A stretch of DNA of 64,000 nucleotides, from assembly GCA_015075165.1 (NCBI GenBank), contig JABTUY010000006.1:1-64000 (forward strand). The letters are read 5' to 3'. Under the pieces are notes generated by a model that did not search any database, was not told the origin of the DNA, and saw nothing but the letters and a program-made list of their open reading frames with translations. Position numbers and translations under genes: made by a program. The stretch comes from Ideonella sp. Lineage in GTDB: Bacteria > Pseudomonadota > Gammaproteobacteria > Burkholderiales > Burkholderiaceae_C. Below are positions 35,140 to 44,729 of this stretch, one piece after another. The number at the start of each line of letters is the position of its first letter. The first letter of the stretch is position 1.

Positions 35140-36789
35140 ATGAACACACCCCTGGCCACCGCGCCACCGGCGCCGGCGCACGGCGCCGAAGTCCACGACT
35201 GGCGCCCCGAAGACGACGCCTTCTGGGAGCGCACCGGCAAGCGCATCGCCTATCGCAACCTGTGGATCTCGATTCCCGCGCTGCTGTGCGGCTTCGCGGT
35301 CTGGGGCATGTGGGGCATCATCGCCGTGCAGATGCTGAACCTGGGCTTCCCGTTCAGCCAGGCCGAGCTGTTCACCTTGACCGCGATCGCCGGCATCGCC
35401 GGCGCGACGATGCGCATCCCGTCGTCGTTCTTCATCCGCCTGGCCGGCGGGCGCAACACGATCTTCCTGACCACCGCGATGCTGCTGGCGCCGGCGATCG
35501 GCACCGGCATCGTGCTGCAGCACCCCGAGTGGCCGCTGTGGGCGTTCCAGCTGATGGCGCTGTGGTCGGGCGTCGGTGGCGGCAACTTCGCGTCGTCGAT
35601 GTCGAACATCAGCACCTTCTTCCCGAAGCGGCTGCAGGGCACCGCGCTCGGGCTCAACGCCGGGCTCGGCAACTTCGGCGTGACGTCGATGCAGATCGTC
35701 ATTCCGCTGGTGATGTCGGTGCCGCTGCTCGGCGCGTTCGGCGGTGGCCCCGAGACGCTGCTGAAGGAAAGCGGCTGGATCTTCGGCAAGATCCCCGCCG
35801 GCACGCCGACGTGGATCCAGAACGCTGGTTTCGCGTGGGTGTTCTCGCTGGTGCCGCTGGCCGTGCTGTGCTGGTTCGGCATGAGCAACCTGAAGAGCGT
35901 GTCGCCGGCCACCGGCAACCCGGTCGTCGCGTTCACCAAGATCACCTGGCTCTACACGCTGGCGTTCATCCCGTCGATCCTCGGGTTGTGGCTGTACCTG
36001 CCGCCACCGACCGGCCTGGGCTGGATCAGCATGTGGTTGGCGATACCGCTGGACATCGTGGCCGCGCTGACGATCATGCGGCTCGCGGCGTTCGGGCCGA
36101 TGAAGGACGCGGTCAAGAAGCAGTTCGCGATCTTCAAGGACAAGCACACCTGGAGCCTGACCGCGCTGTACATCGTCACCTTCGGCTCGTTCATCGGCTT
36201 CTCGATGGCGTTGCCGCTGGCGATGAAGGTGCTGTTCGACGTCAGCCACGTGCCCGACGCCAACGGCGTGATGCAGCACACCAAACCGAACCCCAACGCG
36301 CTGCCGGTGTTGGCCTTCGCGTGGATCGGCCCGTTCGTCGGCGCCGCGGTGCGGCCGATCGGCGGCTGGATCTCCGACAAGGTGGGTGGCTCGATCGTCA
36401 CGCAGGCGATCTCGGCCGTGATGGTCGTCGCCTCGGTGGCGGTGGGCTACGTGATGCAGCTGGCCTACAACTCCGCCACGCCGGAGCAGTACTTCCCGGC
36501 CTTTCTCGGCCTGTTCATCGTGCTGTTCGCCGCCAGCGGCATCGGCAACGGCTCGACCTTCCGCACGATCGGCGTCATCTTCGACCGCGAGCACGCCGGC
36601 CCGGTGCTGGGCTGGACGTCGGCGGTCGCCGCCTACGGCGCCTTCGTCGCGCCGATCGTCATCGGCGACCAGATCAAGGCCGGCACGCCGCAGGTGGCGA
36701 TGTACGGCTTTGCCGTGTTCTACGCACTGTGCCTGGTGCTGAACTGGTGGTTCTACCTGCGCCGCAACGCCTACGTGAAGAATCCTTGA
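35140..36789 (+). CDS. narK2: nitrate/nitrite MFS transporter, NarK2-like
   Basis: 549 residues. There are 12 membrane segments with larger cytoplasmic loops than NarK1. Nitrate signatures are GVGGGNFASSMSNISTFFPKR and GAFVAPIVIG near helix 11. The long type II form normally exchanges nitrate for nitrite, supplying NarG and removing its toxic product. It ends 10 bases before narG. Confidence 0.9.
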   Translation: MNTPLATAPPAPAHGAEVHDWRPEDDAFWERTGKRIAYRNLWISIPALLCGFAVWGMWGIIAVQMLNLGFPFSQAELFTLTAIAGIAGATMRIPSSFFIRLAGGRNTIFLTTAMLLAPAIGTGIVLQHPEWPLWAFQLMALWSGVGGGNFASSMSNISTFFPKRLQGTALGLNAGLGNFGVTSMQIVIPLVMSVPLLGAFGGGPETLLKESGWIFGKIPAGTPTWIQNAGFAWVFSLVPLAVLCWFGMSNLKSVSPATGNPVVAFTKITWLYTLAFIPSILGLWLYLPPPTGLGWISMWLAIPLDIVAALTIMRLAAFGPMKDAVKKQFAIFKDKHTWSLTALYIVTFGSFIGFSMALPLAMKVLFDVSHVPDANGVMQHTKPNPNALPVLAFAWIGPFVGAAVRPIGGWISDKVGGSIVTQAISAVMVVASVAVGYVMQLAYNSATPEQYFPAFLGLFIVLFAASGIGNGSTFRTIGVIFDREHAGPVLGWTSAVAAYGAFVAPIVIGDQIKAGTPQVAMYGFAVFYALCLVLNWWFYLRRNAYVKNP

Positions 36790-36799
36790 AGGGCATCCG

Positions 36800-39700
36800 A
36801 TGAGTCACTTTCTCGATCGACTGAACTTTTTCGCGCAACCGAAGGAGAGCTTCGCCGACGGCCACGGCCGCACCACCGGCGAAGACCGCACCTGGGAGGA
36901 CGCCTACCGCAACCGCTGGGCGCACGACAAGATCGTGCGCAGCACGCACGGCGTGAACTGCACCGGCTCGTGCTCGTGGAAGATCTACGTCAAGGGCGGC
37001 ATCGTCACCTGGGAGACCCAGCAGACCGACTACCCGCGCACGCGCTGGGACATGCCCAACCACGAGCCGCGCGGCTGCGCGCGCGGCGCCAGCTACAGCT
37101 GGTACCTCTACAGCGCCAACCGCGTCAAGCACCCGATGGTGCGCGGCCGCTTGCTGAAGGCCTGGCGCGCGGCGCGGCTGGCGCACGACCCGGTCGACGC
37201 CTGGGCGTCGATCGTCGAGGACGACACCAAGCGGCGCAACTACCAGAAGGTGCGCGGCCTCGGCGGTTTCGTGCGCTCGTCGTGGGACGAGGTCAACGAG
37301 CTGATCGCCGCCGCCAATGTCTACACGATCAAGAAGCACGGCCCCGACCGCGTGATCGGCTTCTCGCCGATCCCTGCGATGTCGATGGTCAGCTATGCGT
37401 CGGGTGCGCGCTACCTGAGCCTGCTGGGCGGCGTGTGCCTGAGCTTCTACGACTGGTACTGCGACCTGCCGCCGTCGAGCCCGCAGGTGTGGGGCGAGCA
37501 GACCGACGTGCCGGAGTCGGCCGATTGGTACAACAGCGGCTACATCATCGCCTGGGGCTCCAACGTGCCGCAGACGCGCACGCCCGACGCGCACTTCTTC
37601 ACCGAGGTGCGCTACAAGGGCACGAAGATCGTCTCGGTGACGCCCGACTACTCCGAGGTGGCCAAGCTGGCCGACCTGTGGCTGCACCCGAAGCAGGGCA
37701 CCGACGCGGCGCTGGCGATGGCGCTGGGCCACGTGGTGCTGAAGGAGTTCTACGTCGAGCGCCGCGCGCCGTACTTCGACGACTACGCGCGCCGCTACAC
37801 CGATCTGCCGATGCTGGTGCTGCTGCGCGAGCACACGCTGCCCGACGGCCGCCAGGTGATGGCGCCCGACCGCTACCTGCGCGCGGCCGATTTCGACGAC
37901 GCACTCGGCGCCGACAACAACCCCGAGTGGAAGACGCTGGCCTTCGACGAGAAGGGCTGGGTCGTCGTGCCGCACGGCTCGATCGGCTTCCGCTGGGGGG
38001 CCGAAGGCCGCAGCGACGCCGGCCAGTGGAACCTCGAGGCCAAGGAGGCGCGCCACGGCGTCGACGTGAAGCTGCAGCTGTCGGCGCTCGAAGGCGACGG
38101 CAGCGCGCCGGTGGCGGTGGGGTTTCCGTACTTCGGCGGCCGCGCGACGCCGCACTTCACCGCCAACGAGCAGGCCGGCGACGTGCTGGTGCGCAACGTG
38201 CCGGCGCGGCGCATCGCGCTGGGCAAGGCCGGCGCGCAGCGCGAAGTGCTGGTGGCCACGGTGTTCGACCTGCAGCTGGCGCAGTACGGCGTCGCGCGCG
38301 GCCTGGCCGGCGAGAACGCCGCCAGGGATTTCGACGACGACCATCCGTACACGCCAGCGTGGCAGGAGCCGATCACCGGTGTGCCGCGCGATCAGGTGAT
38401 CGCGGTGGGGCGCCAGTTTGCCGACAACGCCGAGAAGACGCAGGGCCGTTCGATGGTGATCATCGGCGCCGGCATGAACCACTGGTACCACTGCGACATG
38501 AACTACCGCGGCGTCATCAACCTGTTGATGATGTGCGGCTGCGTGGGAAAGAGCGGCGGCGGCTGGTCGCACTACGTGGGCCAGGAGAAGCTGCGGCCGC
38601 AGACCGGCTGGACGGCTCTGGCGTTCGCGCTCGACTGGATCCGCCCGCCGCGGCAGCAGAACGGCACCAGCTTCTTCTACGCGCACACCGACCAGTGGCG
38701 CTACGAGAAGCTCGGCATGGACGAGGTGCTGTCGCCGCTGGCCGACAAATCTGCCTACAAGGGCAGCGCGATCGACTTCAACGTGCGCGCCGAGCGCATG
38801 GGCTGGCTGCCGTCGGCGCCGCAGCTCAACGCCAACCCGCTGCAGGTGGTGCGCGACGCCAAGGCCGCGGGCCAGGACCCGAAGGACTACGTCGTGCGCG
38901 CGCTGAAAGGCGGCACGCTCGACCTCGCCTGCCACGACCCCGACGCGCCGCAGAACTGGCCGCGCAACATGTTCATCTGGCGCTCGAACCTGCTCGGTTC
39001 CAGCGGCAAGGGGCACGAGTACTTCCTGAAGCACCTGCTGGGCACCAGCAACGGCGTGCAGGGCAAGGATCTCGGCCCGCAGGAGGCACGGCCCACCGAG
39101 GTGAAGTGGCACGCGCAGGCACCCGAGGGCAAGCTCGATCTGCTGGTGACGCTCGACTTCCGCATGAGCACCACCTGCCTGTACTCCGACATCGTGCTGC
39201 CCACCGCGACCTGGTACGAGAAGAACGACCTCAACACCAGCGACATGCATCCGTTCATCCACCCGCTGTCGGCGGCGGTGGACCCGGCCTGGCAGAGCCG
39301 CAGCGACTGGGAGATCTACAAGGGCTTCGCGAAGAAGTTCAGCGAGGTCTGCGTCGGCCACCTCGGCGTCGAGCACGAGGTGGTGCTGACGCCGCTGATG
39401 CACGACGCGCCGTCCGAGCTCGGCCAGGCGCTGGGCGTGAAGGACTGGAAGCGCGGCGAGTGCGAGCTGGTGCCCGGCAAGACCGCGCCGTCGATCGCGG
39501 TGATCGAGCGCGACTACCCCAACGTCTACAAGCGCTTCACCGCGCTCGGGCCGTTGATGAACAAGGTGGGCAACGGCGGCAAGGGCATCGCCTGGAACAC
39601 GCAGACCGAGGTCAAGCAGCTCGGCGAGCTCAACGGCGTGGTACGCGAAGACGGTGCGACCAAGGGCATGCCGCGCATCGACAGCGACATCGACGCCTGC

Positions 39701-40603
39701 GAGGTGATCCTGCAGCTGGCGCCCGAGACCAACGGCCACGTCGCGGTCAAGGCGTGGCAGGCGCTGTCCAAGGCCACCGGCCGCGAGCATGCGCACCTGG
39801 CGCTGTACCGCGAGGACGAGAAGATCCGCTACCGCGACATCCAGGCGCAGCCGCGCAAGATCATCAGCTCGCCGACCTGGAGCGGCATCGAGAGCGAAAC
39901 CGTCTCGTACAACGCCGGCTACACCAACGTGCACGAGCTGATCCCCTGGCGCACGCTGACCGGCCGCCAGCAGTTCTATCAGGACCACCCGTGGATGCTG
40001 GCCTTCGGCGAGGGCTTCTCGAGCTACCGCCCGCCGGTGGACCTGAAGAACACGGCGGCGATGCACAACCAGCGCGGCAACGGCAACCCGGAGATCGTGC
40101 TCAACTTCATCACGCCGCACCAGAAGTGGGGCATCCACAGCACCTACACCGACAACCTGATGATGCTCACGCTCAGCCGCGGCGGGCCGATCATCTGGTT
40201 GAGCGAGCACGATGCCAAGAGCGCCGGCATCGTCGACAACGACTGGGTCGAGCTGTTCAACGTCAACGGCGCGATCGCCGCGCGCGCGGTGGTCAGCCAG
40301 CGCGTCAACCCCGGCATGGTGCTGATGTACCACGCGCAGGAGAAGATCGTGAACACGCCCGGCAGCGAGATCACGAATGTGCGCGGCGGCATCCACAACT
40401 CGGTGACGCGCATCGTGCTCAAGCCTACGCACATGATCGGCGGCTACGCGCAGCAGGCCTACGGCTTCAACTACTACGGAACCATCGGCACCAACCGCGA
40501 CGAGTTCGTGGTCGTGCGCAAGATGAACCGGATCGACTGGCTCGACACCCCGGTGGCCCAGGAGCGGGTCGGACTGGTGCAGGCCCAAGGAGAGAACGCA
40601 TGA
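36800..40603 (+). CDS. narG: respiratory nitrate reductase, alpha subunit
   Basis: 1,267 residues, close to E. coli NarG (1,247). The FS0 [4Fe-4S] ligands His50, Cys54, Cys58 and Cys93 and the molybdenum ligand Asp222 (WYCDLPPSSP) are present at the same numbering as in E. coli. A good AAGGG site precedes the ATG. The subunit binds the Mo-bisMGD cofactor and reduces nitrate on the cytoplasmic face. narH starts within its stop codon (ATGA). Confidence 0.98.
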   Translation: MSHFLDRLNFFAQPKESFADGHGRTTGEDRTWEDAYRNRWAHDKIVRSTHGVNCTGSCSWKIYVKGGIVTWETQQTDYPRTRWDMPNHEPRGCARGASYSWYLYSANRVKHPMVRGRLLKAWRAARLAHDPVDAWASIVEDDTKRRNYQKVRGLGGFVRSSWDEVNELIAAANVYTIKKHGPDRVIGFSPIPAMSMVSYASGARYLSLLGGVCLSFYDWYCDLPPSSPQVWGEQTDVPESADWYNSGYIIAWGSNVPQTRTPDAHFFTEVRYKGTKIVSVTPDYSEVAKLADLWLHPKQGTDAALAMALGHVVLKEFYVERRAPYFDDYARRYTDLPMLVLLREHTLPDGRQVMAPDRYLRAADFDDALGADNNPEWKTLAFDEKGWVVVPHGSIGFRWGAEGRSDAGQWNLEAKEARHGVDVKLQLSALEGDGSAPVAVGFPYFGGRATPHFTANEQAGDVLVRNVPARRIALGKAGAQREVLVATVFDLQLAQYGVARGLAGENAARDFDDDHPYTPAWQEPITGVPRDQVIAVGRQFADNAEKTQGRSMVIIGAGMNHWYHCDMNYRGVINLLMMCGCVGKSGGGWSHYVGQEKLRPQTGWTALAFALDWIRPPRQQNGTSFFYAHTDQWRYEKLGMDEVLSPLADKSAYKGSAIDFNVRAERMGWLPSAPQLNANPLQVVRDAKAAGQDPKDYVVRALKGGTLDLACHDPDAPQNWPRNMFIWRSNLLGSSGKGHEYFLKHLLGTSNGVQGKDLGPQEARPTEVKWHAQAPEGKLDLLVTLDFRMSTTCLYSDIVLPTATWYEKNDLNTSDMHPFIHPLSAAVDPAWQSRSDWEIYKGFAKKFSEVCVGHLGVEHEVVLTPLMHDAPSELGQALGVKDWKRGECELVPGKTAPSIAVIERDYPNVYKRFTALGPLMNKVGNGGKGIAWNTQTEVKQLGELNGVVREDGATKGMPRIDSDIDACEVILQLAPETNGHVAVKAWQALSKATGREHAHLALYREDEKIRYRDIQAQPRKIISSPTWSGIESETVSYNAGYTNVHELIPWRTLTGRQQFYQDHPWMLAFGEGFSSYRPPVDLKNTAAMHNQRGNGNPEIVLNFITPHQKWGIHSTYTDNLMMLTLSRGGPIIWLSEHDAKSAGIVDNDWVELFNVNGAIAARAVVSQRVNPGMVLMYHAQEKIVNTPGSEITNVRGGIHNSVTRIVLKPTHMIGGYAQQAYGFNYYGTIGTNRDEFVVVRKMNRIDWLDTPVAQERVGLVQAQGENA

Positions 40604-42123
40604 GAGTGCGCGCACAGATCGGCATGGTGCTGAACCTCGACAAGTGCATCGGCTGCCACACCTGCTCGGTGACCTGCAAGAACGTGTGGACCAGCCGGCC
40701 GGGCATGGAGTACGCCTGGTTCAACAACGTCGAGACCAAGCCCGGCATCGGCTACCCGAAGGAGTGGGAGAACCAGGACAAGTGGAACGGCGGCTGGGTG
40801 CGCAAGGCCGACGGCTCGATCGTGCCGCGCCAAGGCGGCAAGTGGCAGCTGCTGATGAAGATCTTCGCCAACCCGAACCTGCCGCAGATCGATGACTACT
40901 ACGAGCCCTTCACGTTCGACTACGACCACCTGCAGAGTGCGCCGGAGATGAAGGCCAGCCCGACCGCGCGGCCGCGCAGCCTGATCACCGGCCAGCAGAT
41001 GGACAAGATCGTCTGGGGCCCGAACTGGGAGGAGATCCTCGGCGGCGAGTTCGCCAAGCGCAGCGCCGACAAGAACTTCGACGACGTGCAGAAGGCGATG
41101 TACGGCGAGTTCGAGAACACCTTCATGATGTACCTGCCGCGGCTGTGCGAGCACTGCCTGAACCCGGCGTGCGTCGCGTCGTGCCCCTCGGGCAGCATCT
41201 ACAAGCGCGAGGAAGACGGCATCGTGCTGATCGACCAGGACAAGTGCCGCGGCTGGCGCATGTGCGTGTCGGGCTGCCCGTACAAGAAGATCTACTACAA
41301 CTGGAAGAGCGGCAAGGCCGAGAAGTGCATCTTCTGCTACCCGCGCATCGAGGCCGGCCAGCCCACGGTGTGCTCCGAAACCTGCGTCGGCCGCATCCGC
41401 TACCTCGGCGTGCTGCTGTACGACGCCGACCGCATTCAAGAGGCCGCCAGCGTCGAGCACGACCGTGACCTGTACGCGGCGCAGCTCGACATCTTCCTCG
41501 ACCCCAACGACCCCAAGGTGATCGAGCAGGCGCGCGCCGACGGCATCCCCGAGGCCTGGCTCGAGGGCGCGCGCAAGAGCCCGGTCTACAAGATGGCGGT
41601 CGACTGGAAGGTCGCGCTGCCGCTGCACCCCGAGTACCGCACGCTGCCGATGGTGTGGTACGTGCCGCCGCTGTCGCCGATCACCGCGGCGGCCAACGCC
41701 GGCCAGCTCGGCAGCAACGGCCAGATTCCCGACGTGCGCCAGTTGCGCATCCCGGTGAAGTACCTGGCCAACCTGCTGACCGCCGGCGACACCGCACCGG
41801 TGGTGCGCGCGCTCGAGCGCATGCTGGCGATGCGCGCGTACCAGCGCCGCAAGCATGTCGACGGCGTGGTCGACGCAGCCGTGCTGCAGCAGGTCGACCT
41901 CACGGCCGACGTGGTCGAAGACATGTACCAGGTGATGGCGATCGCCAACTACGAAGACCGCTTCGTGATCCCGAGCACGCACCGCGAGTACGCCGAGAAC
42001 GCGTTCAACGTGCGCGGCGGCTGCGGCTTCAGCTTCGGCAACGGCTGCTCCGAGGGCACCGGCGAGACCAGCCTGTTCGGCAGCGAGAAGCGCCGCACGA
42101 TCCCGATCAAGGCAGAAATATGA
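40600..42123 (+). CDS. narH: respiratory nitrate reductase, beta subunit
   Basis: 507 residues. Four cysteine clusters carry the electron wire to NarG: Cys16/19/22/26; Cys183/186/191/195; Cys216-Trp219-Cys222-Cys226, where Trp replaces a Cys as expected for the 3Fe-4S centre; and Cys243/246 with later cysteines. ATGA overlap with narG. Unusually, narJ does not follow directly: a 223-base hairpin-rich spacer intervenes. Confidence 0.97.
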   Translation: MRVRAQIGMVLNLDKCIGCHTCSVTCKNVWTSRPGMEYAWFNNVETKPGIGYPKEWENQDKWNGGWVRKADGSIVPRQGGKWQLLMKIFANPNLPQIDDYYEPFTFDYDHLQSAPEMKASPTARPRSLITGQQMDKIVWGPNWEEILGGEFAKRSADKNFDDVQKAMYGEFENTFMMYLPRLCEHCLNPACVASCPSGSIYKREEDGIVLIDQDKCRGWRMCVSGCPYKKIYYNWKSGKAEKCIFCYPRIEAGQPTVCSETCVGRIRYLGVLLYDADRIQEAASVEHDRDLYAAQLDIFLDPNDPKVIEQARADGIPEAWLEGARKSPVYKMAVDWKVALPLHPEYRTLPMVWYVPPLSPITAAANAGQLGSNGQIPDVRQLRIPVKYLANLLTAGDTAPVVRALERMLAMRAYQRRKHVDGVVDAAVLQQVDLTADVVEDMYQVMAIANYEDRFVIPSTHREYAENAFNVRGGCGFSFGNGCSEGTGETSLFGSEKRRTIPIKAEI

Positions 42124-42346
42124 ACCACCCCCGAAGCGCCTTCGGCGCCTCCCCCTCGAAGGGGGCCGAGGCCCGCGGCTCCAGGCCGACCTGCGTCGGC
42201 TTGGACGAGCCGAGGAGTGGCCGCGTCTCGCGGCCACGCGGCCTGCAAGGCCCGCCAGCGGCCCGGCGAACCCGGATCCGCGGCGGCTCTTGGCTGTGTC
42301 GGTTCATGCGTGGCGAGTGTCGCTTCGGCGACTTGGAGATCCGACG
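42124..42346. repeat. hairpin-rich insert between narH and narJ
   Basis: Hairpins seen: GCGCC TTC GGCGC (about 42138–42150), CCCCCTCGAAGGGGG (about 42153–42167), GCCGAC/GTCGGC (42185–42200) and TGGCCGCG TCT CGCGGCCA (42218–42236). TGGCCGCGTCTCGCG also occurs upstream of narX. No gene is visible. The last 20 bases carry the GGAGA ribosome binding site of narJ. Confidence 0.7.
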
Positions 42347-43048
42347 ATGAGCTTGTTCAAGTCTTCACCGAAGCCGATGGCGGTGACGCTGCGCGCGATC
42401 GCGCGGCTGCTCGGCTACCCCGATGCGACGCTGCGCGCGCACCTCGACGAGATCCGCGCGCGGCTGCACGCCGAAGGCGCGCTGGACCCCGCGCGGCTGG
42501 CCGAGCTCGACGCGCTGATCGCACACCTGCAGCGGCAGGACGCGCTCGACGCCGAGGCCGACTACGTGCAGCTGTTCGACAGCGGCCGCCGCACCGCGCT
42601 GCACCTGTTCGAGCACGTGCACGGCGACTCGCGCGACCGCGGCCCGGCGCTGATCGACCTGGCGCAGACCTACGAGGGTGCCGGCCTGTATCTCGCCGAA
42701 GGCGTGATGCCCGACCACCTGCCGGTGGTGCTCGAGTACGCGTCGACGCAGCCGCCGCGCCAGGCCGCCGCGTTCCTCGGCGAGCTGGCGCACCTGCTGA
42801 ACGTGATCTTCGCCGCGCTCGAGCAGCGCGGCAGCCGCTACGCCAGCCTGATGGGCGCGCTGCTCGATCTGGCCGGCGAGCCGAGCAAGCCGGTCACGCT
42901 GGCCGACGAACCGGCGCTCGACGACGAGTGGGCCGAGCCGGCCGCGTTCGACGGCTGCTCGCACCACGGCCAGGCCAAGCCCGACACGGCCCAACCGGTG
43001 CAGATCGTGCGCCGCGGAACCACCTCTTCGACCGGAGTGCGTGCATGA
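42347..43048 (+). CDS. narJ: nitrate reductase molybdenum cofactor assembly chaperone
   Basis: 233 residues. The NarJ/DmsD helical fold is recognised from RAIARLLGYPDATLRAHLDEI, QLFDSGRRTALHLFEHVHGDSRDRGPALIDL and DHLPVVLEYAS. The chaperone holds NarGH until the Mo cofactor is inserted. GGAGAT precedes the ATG. The stop overlaps the narI start (ATGA). Confidence 0.95.
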   Translation: MSLFKSSPKPMAVTLRAIARLLGYPDATLRAHLDEIRARLHAEGALDPARLAELDALIAHLQRQDALDAEADYVQLFDSGRRTALHLFEHVHGDSRDRGPALIDLAQTYEGAGLYLAEGVMPDHLPVVLEYASTQPPRQAAAFLGELAHLLNVIFAALEQRGSRYASLMGALLDLAGEPSKPVTLADEPALDDEWAEPAAFDGCSHHGQAKPDTAQPVQIVRRGTTSSTGVRA

Positions 43049-43770
43049 ACACCTACCTCCACGACTTCCTGTTCACCGTCTACCCGTACATCTGCCTGGG
43101 CATCTTCTTCATGGGCAGCCTGGCGCGCTTCGACCGCGACCAGTACACCTGGAAGAGCGATTCGTCGCAGCTGCTGCGTCGCGGCACGCTGCGCTGGGGC
43201 AGCAACCTGTTCCACGGCGGCATCCTGTTCCTGTTCTTCGGCCATGCGCTGGGCCTGCTGACGCCGCACGCGCTGTACGAGCACTTCATCACCGCGGCGC
43301 AGAAGCAGCTGCTCGCGGTGACGGCCGGCGGCATCGCCGGCACGCTGTGCTTCATCGGCCTGACGCTGCTGCTGTGGCGGCGCCTGTTCGACCCGCGCAT
43401 CCGGCTCACCAGCCACCGCACCGACATCGCGATCCTGGTGATCCTGTGGGTGCAGCTGGTGCTCGGCCTGATCACACTGCCGTTCTCGCTCGAGCATGCC
43501 GACGGCAGCGTGATGATGATCCTGGCCGACTGGGCACAGCGCATCGTGACCTTCCGCCCGCTGGCGGCCAACCTGATCGAGCTGGCGTGGCCGTACAAGG
43601 TGCACATGGTGCTGGGCATGACGATCTTCATGCTGTTCCCGTTCAGCCGCCTGGTGCACGTGTGGAGCGGCTTCGCGTCGGTGGTCTACCTGTTCCGCCC
43701 CTACCAGCTGGTGCGCTCGCGCCGCCTGAACCTGCCGCCCGGCCACAACACACCGCGTCGGGTGCTGTGA
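43045..43770 (+). CDS. narI: respiratory nitrate reductase, gamma subunit (cytochrome b)
   Basis: 241 residues, five membrane segments. The heme b ligands His57, His67, His187 and His205 correspond to His56, 66, 187 and 205 of E. coli NarI. It oxidises quinol at the periplasmic side and passes electrons to NarH. It is the last structural subunit of the complex. Confidence 0.96.
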   Translation: MNTYLHDFLFTVYPYICLGIFFMGSLARFDRDQYTWKSDSSQLLRRGTLRWGSNLFHGGILFLFFGHALGLLTPHALYEHFITAAQKQLLAVTAGGIAGTLCFIGLTLLLWRRLFDPRIRLTSHRTDIAILVILWVQLVLGLITLPFSLEHADGSVMMILADWAQRIVTFRPLAANLIELAWPYKVHMVLGMTIFMLFPFSRLVHVWSGFASVVYLFRPYQLVRSRRLNLPPGHNTPRRVL

Positions 43771-43886
43771 GCCCCACGGGCGCTCGCGCTCCCTGCCCCC
43801 CGAGGGGGCCTTGCTGCGGACCGGCAGAGCCGGATCCGCGCAAGACACTTGGTTTGGGCCCGCTGCATGCAACTCTCGAGGCATCC
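43771..43886. repeat. intergenic repeat between narI and ppiC-like gene
   Basis: The spacer contains CACGGGCGCTCGCGCTCCCT and CCCCCCGAGGGGGC (about 43797–43811), then GGACCGGCAGAGCCGGATCC, another self-complementary stretch. The CCCCCCGAGGGGGC word also occurs in the alr–arfB spacer. Confidence 0.65.
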
Positions 43887-44693
43887 ATGATGAACATCGC
43901 CACCACCCCGGCGCCGGCACGCGTCAACGGCCAGCCGCTGCAGGCCAAAGGCGAGACGCTCGACGCGGCCGCGCTGCGCCAGCGCGCCTGCAGCGAGCTG
44001 CTGCGCCAGGCCGCGCAGGCCGCCGGCCTGCTCGACGCCGACGATCGCTGCAGCACCGACGGCCACATGAGCGACGCCGCGAGCGAGGCGATCGAGCGTC
44101 TGCTCGAGCGCGAGCTCACGGTGCCCGAGCCCGACGAGGCCGCATGCCGCCGCTACCACGCGGCACACCAGGCGCGCTACGCCACCGGTGAGCGCGTGCG
44201 CGTGCGCCACATCCTGTTCGCGGTGACGCCCGGCGTCGACGTGCGCGCGCTGCGCGACCGCGCCGAAGCCGCATTGCTCGAGGTGCGCTGCCACGATGGA
44301 AAGGACGCGCCCGACGACGGCGACGGCGGCGACACCTTCGCGCGCCAGGCGAAGGCGCTGTCCAACTGCCCCAGCGGTGAACACGGCGGCGAGCTCGGCT
44401 GGCTCGAGGCGGCCGATTGCGCGCCCGAGTTCGCGCGCGAGCTGTTCGGCCAGGCCGAGGTCGGCGTGCTGCCGCGGCTGGTGCACAGCCGCTTCGGCCT
44501 GCACGTGGTCGACGTGCAGCAGCGCGAGCGCGGCACCGCGCAGCCCTACGAGGCGGTGCGCGCCGCTGTGCAACTCGCGCTGCGCCAGCAGAGCTGGGTG
44601 ACCGCGCTGCGCCAGTACCTGCAGCTTCTGGCCGGCCAGGCACGGCTCGAAGGCGTGCAGCTCGACGGCAGCGAGACGCCGCTGGTGCAGTAG
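43887..44693 (+). CDS. PpiC-type peptidyl-prolyl isomerase linked to nar genes
   Basis: 268 residues. ATG 43887 and 43890 are both possible, with CGAGG upstream. The N-terminal helical part is SurA/NifM-like. A parvulin domain follows with VRHILFAVTPGVD, FARQAKALSNCPS, GGELGWLEAADCAPEFARELF and HSRFGLHVVDV. No signal peptide is seen, so it acts in the cytoplasm like NifM. Similar genes close nar operons in other Proteobacteria, where a role in maturing nitrate reductase is assumed. Confidence 0.88.
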   Translation: MMNIATTPAPARVNGQPLQAKGETLDAAALRQRACSELLRQAAQAAGLLDADDRCSTDGHMSDAASEAIERLLERELTVPEPDEAACRRYHAAHQARYATGERVRVRHILFAVTPGVDVRALRDRAEAALLEVRCHDGKDAPDDGDGGDTFARQAKALSNCPSGEHGGELGWLEAADCAPEFARELFGQAEVGVLPRLVHSRFGLHVVDVQQRERGTAQPYEAVRAAVQLALRQQSWVTALRQYLQLLAGQARLEGVQLDGSETPLVQ

Positions 44694-44729
44694 GGCAGTA
44701 GGCCGAGCGAGCGGCTGGCGCCGCGAACC

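Noticed and set aside
33751-36594. Long minus-strand open frame opposite narK1/narK2
   Set aside because: Composition is His/Arg/Asp-rich without motifs; the two MFS transporters on the plus strand explain the region.
36674-40615. Very long minus-strand open frame opposite narG (over 1,300 codons)
   Set aside because: narG is unmistakable on the plus strand with all cofactor ligands. The antisense frame is His/Arg/Ala-rich low complexity typical of high-GC shadows.
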